A DNA stretch of 64,000 nt from Psococerastis gibbosa (lineage: Eukaryota; Arthropoda; Insecta; Psocodea; Psocidae): positions 30,489,371 through 30,553,370 of the forward strand of contig OZ020487.1 of the NCBI GenBank assembly GCA_963971405.1. The letters are read 5' to 3'. The notes beneath the pieces are model-generated. The model was not told the origin of the DNA. It searched no databases and was given only the letters and a program-made list of their open reading frames with translations. Position numbers and translations under genes: made by a program. This document shows, one piece after another, positions 56,001-64,000 of this stretch; position 1 is the first letter of the stretch, and each line of letters begins with the position of its first letter.

Positions 56001-59000
56001 AGCTCTAACTCTAACAGTATGATGACTGTTGTTCGCGTGCCACTTGAACAGTATGCCTGAGTCAACTTATAGAATATTCATGGTTTACTAGTTACTACTT
56101 ACTAGAGCAATAAATTAGGCAGACTAATTATTATTATCAAGTACCGTCCTTCTGAATAGCCTGTTCAAGTGTTCAACTATAGGACAGGGACAGGACATCT
56201 CTTTAACTCATTTCCTCTTTGTCTACTTATTAATTCCTCTCTGCAAAATGCAAATTGCAAAACACATTATTCAGTATTCAGTAATCAGTATCTATCTACA
56301 TGTTTGTAAACCTGCCAAATGGCAATAGTGGTCAAAGAATTCAATCATACCTAACCAACTTGGAGTCTCCAGTTCTAAATGTCAGTGGAGCGGTTTCTTT
56401 ATAATGGTGACATGACTACGGTATATTTGTTTACCTAGTTGTCGTGTATTTCTTGCACTAGTTTGTAATACTTATTTGTAATTGTATTTCGTTTTTATAC
56501 TCTGCTTTTAAAGCAGTGGCTAGCGTCCTGTAATGGCATACAATATTCATTATTATATGTAATGTTGCAGTCAGCGAGCTCTAGCGGAAGTGACGGAAAT
56601 GATCCGGACATCGCACCTGGTGCACAAGGGGCTGGTCAACATCTACCCGGGCCTGTACTCGGAGACCTCCGTCCTCAACGACATGACCTTCGGCAACAAG
56701 ATTGCGCTGCTAAGTGGCGATTACTTGCTCGGCAACTCGTGCGCCGAACTCGCCGGATTACGTAACCAGGAGGTGATGTTCCAACTCTCTTGTCATCGTG
56801 CCATGCGTATTGTAGGTCGTTGAACGACCGGGTACAATAATCATTCCCTTCATCAATAATCGTAATATGTGAGCCTCCTTTACTCCCTACTGTATCCCCA
56901 CTTCTGATTTTTCAACACTTCCTCTACAGTTCCACTCTTCTGAGATCGTCCTCAATTAGGTTTCTGTATGTCTTCCTTCGTCTTTCTTCGTGTTCCGTCA
57001 ATTTCTTCCTCCAGCCATTTCCACGTGCATCTGCTGTAATCCATTCTCTCTACCTATGGTTTTTACATCCCGAACTCTCTTCTCATCACTTCGTTTCTCT
57101 TCCTCTTGACGGGCTCTTCTGATAAACTTCATTTCAGCTCAATAATCAAATCAAATAATCTTGAGTCTTTCACCCAACTTGGTTTGGGTAGATAAAAGGC
57201 GTTAGAAGTATATATTTTGTTTCAAACGAAATAAGTTAGAAGGTATTGGGAAAATATATATAACTATTGCAATTAGTGAAACTTGCGTTAAATAGTAATG
57301 TAATACATAAGTCACACAGCGTAGACAAAACCTAAAAGTGTTGTTAGTAAATATGGCCGTATTACTGTGAAAATGTAGGCCTACGTATTTTTAATATCTG
57401 TATTTCTAATTAGAACCCCACTTGGGGTCGCGACCCATAGGTAGGGAACCACTGCCCTAGCGTATGCCCTGGTATTATCCTTTTATTTTACGGATTACTA
57501 TCGTTGGCCATTTCTTTTACCTATTGATTCTGTTGCAGCTGGTTGAACTGATGAGCTCAGCAGTCCGTGACCTAGCTGAAGGAGAATTCGTTGGGCCCCG
57601 AGATAAGCAAAACAACCCTTTGCCTTCTAAACCAGGTGGGTTGCACAAGCAATTAATGAATAATAGCCTTGATGTTGCCTAGATACGAAATTCCAAGAGA
57701 GTTACAGTCTTAAGCCATAATGGCTTGTCTTACAGCTAATTGCTTCAGATATTGATTTGAATGAAGTTAACGACTTTGAAGAAGGAAATTTTTAGTTGCA
57801 CTGAAAATTAATAATTTTACATGAGTTTCGAATTTTGTTAGAAAAGTCCTATGTCTGTCAAGGGAATGGTTTGCTCCTGAGGGCCACTACAATTTCAGAC
57901 CAATTTTGTTGAATTTCTACGTAGGCTAATTGCTAAGTAGTATTTCTGGCACGACTCCTAATAAGCCATGTATGGTTGTTGTCTAGGGCCACCCGGCACA
58001 GCCCTCGAGGATTGGACTGTGCGGCACGTTCTATCAGCCGGCAGCCTTTTGGGGAAGTCATGCCACGGAACCATGTTGTTGGCTGGCCACGACAGTCAGT
58101 CACAGCGTCAGGGTTTTCTCTTTGGCAAACACCTTGCATTGGCTTGGCAGGTAAGTATTTTAGCCTAATAACTTAATGAGCATGAAATATAGAAAATAAA
58201 ACATGGAAAATGGACGTCTATGGAATTCGAACCAGAGTCTCCACCTGGCCGTTCCGTCTATTTTTCAATATCTTCCTATCTAATTCCCCTGCCTCTAGAG
58301 GCGTCCTACTAAGTTAAATAGTTACTCTGCAGCAGTAATTGTTCTTATATGATAACAAACGATATTATAGAGCGTCAAACATGTATAGTCCACGCAAAAT
58401 GAGAAAAGTATGGTCATGGAATGTTTTGATCCTGTGCAACACTGTAAAAATATTCTTTGCACAATTTTTGTTATGCCTTGCTGCCAATGCAACAAGGTAA
58501 CACAAAATGGTGCAAGGATTATTTTTACAGTGTTGCACAGGATCAAAACATTCCATGTTCATACTTTTCTCATTTTGCGTCGACTATACCTTGTTGCGTT
58601 TGATGCAAGGCATAACAAATATTGTGCAAAGAATATTTTTACAGTGTTGCCCAGGATCAAAACATTCCATGTCCAGACTTTTCTCATTTTGCGTGGACTA
58701 TAACTATTACTGTATCGTGCATCATAGAGCTGGGCTTTGACGTCACGCTACAACTAACTGCCACAAAAGCACAAACAGAGCCGTCAAGATTGAGAATTCT
58801 CTACCGAAGTTATGGGTTGTCGTTTCACGGCGTTTCTTTGTTACTACACCTCAGCATAAGGCAGTCGCGATTTGCCCACGACTTCTCCATTGTAGCCATA
58901 GAGCTAGCAGAAGATTTTTCGTGCTAGCCCTATGGCTACAACTATAATAGAAAAGTCGTCGGCAAATCGCGACTGCGAGAATCGTCCATGTGTACCGGGT

Positions 59001-60156
59001 CTAATCGTCAGTCTTGTCTCCAGGCCTGCCTCGACTTGGAGCCGTTCCTGCTTGGATCACAGTACGTTCCCGGCGCACCATTCAACCTCTGCTCTGCCCC
59101 TGTCCTCCTCCATCTTGAGCACGAACCTTCCGTATTTACGTTAATTGATGGCGGACGCAGCTCTGTTTTGGACGTAGACTACCGCCAGGTAAGTTGCTTT
59201 ACTTTAATTTTACACTTTGAGGGCAAATCGACCCCCCCCCCCTACTATGCTTTTTTTCGAAATCAAATCACAAAAAAAATACTAACCAAAGAACCATCAA
59301 ACGGTGTTAGAGACCACCACAGGCCAAGAGGCAAATGTTTTCTTCTTTTATCACGTTAATATATAGCGATCTTAATATTTTCTGTCCAATTTGATTTTGT
59401 AAAAAAAAAGGATAGCAGAGGCGTTCAATTTCCTCAAGGGGTAACACCATCCGCTTTTGGTACAAAGTCAAATTTCACAGGAAATACCGATCGTATAGTT
59501 ATCTTTGAAGAATTAGTAAAAAATTCTAAGTGCTCTCTACATTTGGTTTATATTATGTGTATGTGAATGTGGCCGACACGTGCTTGTTTGTAAATGCTTG
59601 GTATTTACACTGGTACACTTTCCGTTACAAATCATGTTCTATAACTATTGCCAATAGATGTAAGTGACGTACACATACTATGTCAAAATGTAGAGGAGCA
59701 CTAGTTCTTCCTGCTAATGTCTCAATAAAAGCTCTGTTATCGATATTTCTTGTGAAATTTAATGTTTTATTCCTATGAAGTTTTTCCCATAGTTGGATGT
59801 ATACCACGTGTAAACGGGCTTGTCGTTTAATAGGTGTTTAACTATTGGCTTGTCTAAACTAATACAAATTTGTCTCTGAAGTCAAATAGACATGATTTTT
59901 AAAGAAATCTACCTAAAATAATTCATATTATATACATATGTTATGGTAAAAGTTATTAGAAAACAAGAAAATTAATATTGTATATATTTAATTTTTTCAG
60001 TTGTATGAAGCAATTAAAGCCGGACCAGCAATTGAACAGACGAAGGAGCTTCAACGAGCTCATTCGCAGACGGCCATGGAAGTGTTGGGTGGCTTCGAGG
60101 ATACAGATGCAAGAACAGCGCTATCAAATATAATTGTTGCAATGGGGGTTCTGTGA
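53073..60156 (+). CDS. PDSS2: Decaprenyl/trans-polyprenyl diphosphate synthase subunit 2, seven exons, 411 aa
   Basis: Partner subunit of PDSS1 in the mitochondrial enzyme that builds the polyprenyl tail of coenzyme Q. Exons: 53073-53395, 54918-55046, 56571-56772, 57539-57635, 57987-58150, 59024-59188, 60001-60156. All introns are GT..AG and every phase joins, ending in TGA. The product (human form 399 aa) has a basic, Arg-rich N-terminus suitable as a mitochondrial signal. Exon 1 then reads [20 protein letters not shown], exon 2 [17 protein letters not shown], exon 3 [16 protein letters not shown], exon 5 [16 protein letters not shown], exon 6 [14 protein letters not shown] and exon 7 [13 protein letters not shown].., all close to the vertebrate protein. 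The DDxxD metal motif of catalytic subunits is absent, as is normal for PDSS2. CAG two bases before the ATG hints at an untranslated first exon. Confidence 0.95.
53787..54736. mobile_element. Foldback element in PDSS2 intron 1, split by a second foldback
   Basis: CTGCAGCCTGATCATGGCG at the left is matched in reverse by the right end at 54736. Arms continue through GGTTAATATAATACCATGTC and GCAAATTTCAGAATTTTTAA. The right arm is interrupted at 54197-54657 by another element. Its end motif is shared with 22487-22632. Confidence 0.8.
54197..54657. mobile_element. Foldback MITE, GGCGGGTGTTCCAC type, 461 bp, nested, TTAA target
   Basis: GGCGGGTGTTCCACATACGT faces ACGTATGTGGAATACCCGCC, with TTAA at 54193-54196 and 54658-54661. 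Its interior (ATTGATCAATGATCA, CACAAACAAACAAACTAAAA) resembles those of 50860-51250 and 55120-55514. Confidence 0.85.
55120..55514. mobile_element. Foldback MITE, GGCGCGGTTTCCAC family, in PDSS2 intron 2
   Basis: The ends GGCGCGGTTTCCACCGACC and GGTCGGTGGAAACCGCGCC are flanked by TTAG and TTAA. The interior is nearly the same as 50860-51250 (ATGGCTTCATGGGATATG). It begins 73 bp after the exon 2 donor. Confidence 0.85.
56870..57130. repeat. CT-rich stretch in PDSS2 intron 3, similar to 60855-60935
   Basis: GTGAGCCTCCTTTACTCCC to TTTTTCAACACTTCCTCTAC resembles TTGAGCCTCCACTTCCTCC to ACTATACAACACTCCCTCTC at 60855-60910. A dispersed repeat is likely but its edges are unseen. Confidence 0.3.
57411..57454. 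repeat. Lone right end of a hAT element
   Basis: GGGGTCGCGACCCATAGG followed by GAACCACTG is the common end of hAT/Charlie MITEs. No left partner was found nearby. Confidence 0.45.
58384..58702. repeat. Three-unit inverted repeat in PDSS2 intron 5
   Basis: A ~100-bp unit containing GTTTTGATCCTGTGCAACAC appears once inverted (58384-58497) and twice forward (from about 58505 and 58605). All are bounded by TATAGTCCACGCAAAATGAG or its complement. One forward copy carries GTCGACTATA, a small change of the end. Confidence 0.8.
58861..58976. repeat. 116-bp hairpin in PDSS2 intron 5
   Basis: GCAGTCGCGATTTGCC at 58861 faces GGCAAATCGCGACTGC ending at 58976. The inner part GTAGCCATAGAGCTAGCA pairs with TGCTAGCCCTATGGCTAC. 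It stops 47 bp before exon 6. Confidence 0.8.
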
Positions 60157-62035
60157 TCTCCAATAGGAGCTAACGAGGCTGAACACATTGACTGATTGAG
60201 TCTTGCATGACAAGGAAATTATTAATGTAGGAATCACTAGTTAAAAACATGCCCCAGGTTGTGAACACTCCGCAGTTGGGGACGACAAAGTCATCATAAT
60301 CAAAAATCAGTTCCCACTTGCCGAGTGTGATACGTGAGTCTCCTCCATTATCCATTCGCTTTAGGTGTGCGAACTATGAGGTTCATTTGTGAGGTCATTT
60401 TGTAGATGGCAGCACCAGTTGCTAAGATATCAAAGCGTTGATTTTTCCATAAGCCTCAATAATATTTTAAAATTATTTTATTTATGTATTATTTTAAAGT
60501 GATTTTTTTCTATAAATCATGGGGAATATATATATATTAAATTATATGCAGCGCAATAAGGTCCAGACATAGAAAAAATATTATAAAAAATATTAAAAGA
60601 ATTAATTAGATGCTAAGAACTTAGTTTTCACATGCAAACGACGGCCATTTTGAATAATATGGATATCTTCTTGTCGTCAGCGAACCTAGTGACCAAAACT
60701 GTCCCTACAGAACCTCATTGCAGTCTCCTTCTCGCTATCTTCGCCGCCAATGGTTCTTCCTCCACAAACTTCATCACTTCATTTCTTCATTCAGGCCACT
60801 AACAGTCAAGGTGACGACAGCGTCATCATCTCGAGCTTCCCGGGTGTGATACTTGAGCCTCCACTTCCTCCTGTCCCTCGATTTCTGACTATACAACACT
60901 CCCTCTCGTACCAATCCCAGTCCTTATCACAATGGAAGGAGAAAGAATAGAATGACGCTTGTGTCGTCTTCAACAAATGGCATGCCAAAAGGTCGATGCA
61001 GGTACTGTACCCAGTTCTCCCAGATGTTTATAATTAATAATGAGGTTCCATTTATTCCTTTTGGAGGCCCTTATTCTAGAGGGCTTACATTCCGGGGCAT
61101 GTTTTTAACTAGTGAATTCTACCACTATTCTACTAATACGGAAAAATCAGAGGAATTAAAAAATCGACACAAAAAATTTAAAACGAAGAACTTTATTCTT
61201 CGATTTCCAAATTACCTTTTCCTTTTTCCGCTTTACCAGAGATACAGTATGTGAGAGTCCGTATTGTTGTCAGACGATTGTCATCGCTATTTGGCACGCA
61301 AACTAGAAGTGAGTAAACATAGTACAACATAGTAGGTAGCTTGAGTGATCAATTTGTCTTGCCACAATAACGTAGGGTTCAGCTTCTTTATGAATTATTA
61401 GGAACTGATTGTTTTGGGACACTGTAGCAAACTGTAAGGCCTACAGTTTCGCCTGTTCTAAGGTACCTACTTTAGCTTACCTACCCATTGTATCTACTAG
61501 TAGTTGTAGTTTTGATATATTGTGCCAAGTCCGTCCAATTAGGCTACTTTCAATTGTTATGCTGGCTGAATTAGAGTTATGAATGATTGTTATCAACTTA
61601 ATGATAGAACGCGATAGTAAAATTAGTGACGTCGAATACTGGAACGTTGGCCGAATAGTGCGTATACTTTGGTAATTTAAATTTTCGTTCTTTCTAAGAT
61701 CATGTCTTAACTGTCAATTTTCATTTGTTATTTCGGTAATGTCCTTTCTCTTGGCGTTAGTTATTTTTTCACATTTTAATTATGTTCTGATTTTATAAAA
61801 TCCGACAATAGGCCAATACATGTATGGCTACTGTTACAGTAGAATCGACCTGGTTAAGTTATAGCAGTATTGTTGGGATACGAATGCATGTACCTATAAT
61901 GTTATATTGATAAATTTATTTGTTACCATTTATCGTACAAATTATATGCTAGCACTTTACGTAAAATGGCCGTTGTTCCTGTTGATTTTACACTGTCGTC
62001 GATCATCATCATAATATAAACCTAGAATTAGCTCT
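60157..62035. other. PDSS2 3' side; unassigned sequence with an inverted repeat pair
   Basis: No AATAAA signal was found close after the stop codon, so the 3' end of PDSS2 is not defined. CACTAGTTAAAAACATGCCCC (60235-60255) is the inverse of GGGGCATGTTTTTAACTAGTG (61096-61116). Surrounding words also match, so a diverged repeat is present in both orientations. No gene was recognised. Confidence 0.35.
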
Positions 62036-63856
62036 AGTCGCCTGGGTAAGATGTCAGAGCCGCCTCCACTCCTTCCTGTCTGCCGTCATTCTCCTGAGGC
62101 CCAATGCAGCAGCAAGGAAAAAGCATGCACCAGCAGAAACTCTGGAGCAAAAAATCTGCTAAGTACTCAACCTTTGTACACCCCCCCATTTGTTCAAATG
62201 AAAGATTTCCCAGCAGATCTCCTGCGTAGAATCTGCATTTGTGCATCAGGCCTGAGAACGTTATTAATGTGGTTTCCTCTACTTCAGACATATCCGCGCT
62301 GTTTTCCGTTCTTTTTCTGTTCTCGAGCCATTGCAATCTCCTACCTAGTTTACTCGTACTTACTAGGGCTCTCTAAATATACGGGTATTCTTACTCCACC
62401 ATAGTGACTTGGTATAGGACCTGAGCTGTAAGGTTAAGGTTTGAAAACATACTATGATCCCAAATTATATAGGTAGGCTACCTAGATTAGACTAAAATAT
62501 ATGATCGGGCATAAGTCAACATTGAAGGTTACATTTTAATTTTTGCAATGAGAAATGATACAAAAGTAAACAGATAGGTGGATATGCTGCTTTAAGCTGT
62601 TAAATCCATAAAATAAATACCGGTCACCGATTGGCCACAAGATTCAGAATTTTAATGATTTGTACAAAAAAACGAGAGGCGTTGGATTCCCAGCTGAAGG
62701 GGGGGGGTCCTGTTAGGCCGTAATAGTACCTATACAACGCAGTCATTAAATGGACTTAGGTTGAGAAATTCAGCCTCATCTGGACTTTATCCAGAAAGGG
62801 AATTGAAAAATCTGCATATAAGTGGTTATGCAATATGTGATAGATCCAGGGTGGGGTAGGCATACTTCAGTAACACAAAGCTGTTGTCTGAAAATTGTAC
62901 AATATTAGTTTCCCTTTCCTAGTGATTTAGTGGAAGGAGTATGGTACGTAACAATAACACCCCCCCCCCCCCCGTTATTTTAAGTGCTACAAATTTGCTA
63001 CGGTAGATATTTCTTCGTTTTCAGAATTGCAGAACCATATTTTATCATAGACATACCTACTTCACCCAAAATTCAGCTAAATCTATTTGTGCTGACGAGT
63101 GATGTCAGCAGCACCATTAATTTTCTTGTCACCGATTAATTCTTTCATATAGGAATTAGGCTAGGCCTTTCATCCGGTTTCCAAGTACATAGCTCATTGC
63201 CAAAAACAGTTTAAAAGGAAGCTATATGTTTGGCAACCATCTTTGACACTAATCTTGCTTTGGAAAGAGTAAAACCGCACTGGAAACGTAGGGCCTAATG
63301 GTTGGAACTTGATACATCAAAATAGACTGTGGCTTACAGAAGTTGGTCACGCATCAGGTATACACATAGGCTATACCCTCTTAAATCACATACTACAGAC
63401 CTATCGATGACATCATCAGACTCATCAAGTCGTAAGAAATTACATTGTGTTTTAATGACAGCAGAACAAAAGAAAGTGGATGATGAAATTGCAGCTTTTA
63501 CCCTCTATCTCCCCTCCGTGGCACAGTAGTGTTGGCCCCAGCAAAGTTTACTTAGGCAAAGGGTTGCTTGTGTAAATTGGCAGCCACTATCTCGACATAT
63601 GGGTCGGCTATCGCCCAGATAAGCCGGCTCATAGATAGGAAGATATGGTTACAGGGAGCCAGTGTGAAGTGCGCTCTGTGTAATGTCTAGTGGGTGTCTT
63701 CTGCGGTGCCCCTCCAGCCATCACACGCAGTCTCGAGGCAAGTGTCCACACTACCGGCTTTGGACATGCCTATTGTCTACACTCTACAGTAAAGTATGGG
63801 CTACCGTGACGTCCGTGACATACCATAGCCCATAATTGCTGGGTATACTCAAGACC
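62036..63856. other. No gene seen
   Basis: A 117-codon frame at 62051-62404 and others nearby have no family features. Poly-G at 62699 and poly-C at 62960. Confidence 0.3.
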
Positions 63857-64000
63857 GTGCCCAGGTTTTGGGGGGGGGTCCAAATTTTTTTTTAAACGTA
63901 ATTTATTAATGGATAAATTCTTCAAACCATACAGGTTTACATACAAAAATTTATTTCGGGGGGGGGGGGGTCCGGACCCCACGGACCACCCCCTGGGCAC
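63857..64000. repeat. MITE with GTGCCCAGG ends, reaching the window edge
   Basis: GTGCCCAGG at 63857 faces CCTGGGCAC at 63992-64000, with poly-G runs just inside both ends. The target duplication cannot be checked because the window ends here. Confidence 0.5.

Noticed and set aside
56562-56765. An alternative-frame product over PDSS2 exon 3
   Set aside because: The other frame matches PDSS2 and joins its neighbours in phase; this one is a shadow.
58410-58927. Overlapping frames with repeated CFDPVQHCK-like peptides
   Set aside because: They come from the three-unit inverted repeat in PDSS2 intron 5.
62034-62404. Opposed ~100-codon frames as a host gene
   Set aside because: No recognisable domain, no matching splice sites, and equal openness on both strands.

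Overview
This window is a piece of an animal nuclear genome. It is AT-rich, has spliced genes with GT..AG introns, and is packed with eukaryotic transposable elements. A crustacean or other aquatic arthropod is my best guess, from the mix of elements (pogo/Tigger, THAP/P-like, Copia, RNase H LINEs, hAT and TTAA-type MITEs, a tRNA-derived SINE), but no sequence here fixes the phylum.

One conserved host gene is clear. It is PDSS2, the second subunit of the trans-polyprenyl diphosphate synthase that makes the coenzyme Q side chain. It runs on the + strand from 53073 to 60156 in seven exons whose phases all join, giving 411 residues. Its introns 1, 2 and 5 carry hairpin-forming foldback elements. 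Two weaker exon candidates lie on the - strand near 37.2-38.9 kb.

Layout. 0-8.7 kb: a perfect hairpin, hAT MITEs with 8-bp target duplications, G-tract repeats, a SINE and dispersed repeats. 8.7-12.3 kb: a complete-looking 3.2 kb pogo/Tigger transposon nested in an older MITE, with a spliced transposase that carries a duplicated in-frame exon. 12.3-20 kb: repeats and foldbacks. 20-22.4 kb: a LINE 3' end flanked by an exact 568-bp direct duplication, one copy of which also carries a TTAA foldback that the other lacks. 22.7-25.9 kb: a THAP-domain/P-element-like gene followed by a small SGNH-hydrolase gene and a hAT MITE. 26-39 kb: LINE 3' ends, MITEs and mostly unassigned sequence. 39.2-43.9 kb: a whole-looking young Copia retrotransposon inserted in a poly-C run. 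44-52 kb: repeats, a LINE tail, a tRNA-like hairpin, a SINE split by a LINE tail, and a hairpin with 192-bp arms. 53-60 kb: PDSS2. 60-64 kb: unassigned sequence and a terminal MITE.

Apart from PDSS2, most of the structure is self-contained transposon biology. Short terminal motifs recur across the window: CAGTGGCGTAGCC for hAT, TTAA plus GGCGCGGTTTCCAC, TTAA plus GAGTGTACAGCCC, and CTGATCATGGCGAT. They allow separate insertions to be assigned to families and in several places put in order of age. All calls were made by reading; no database search was possible.
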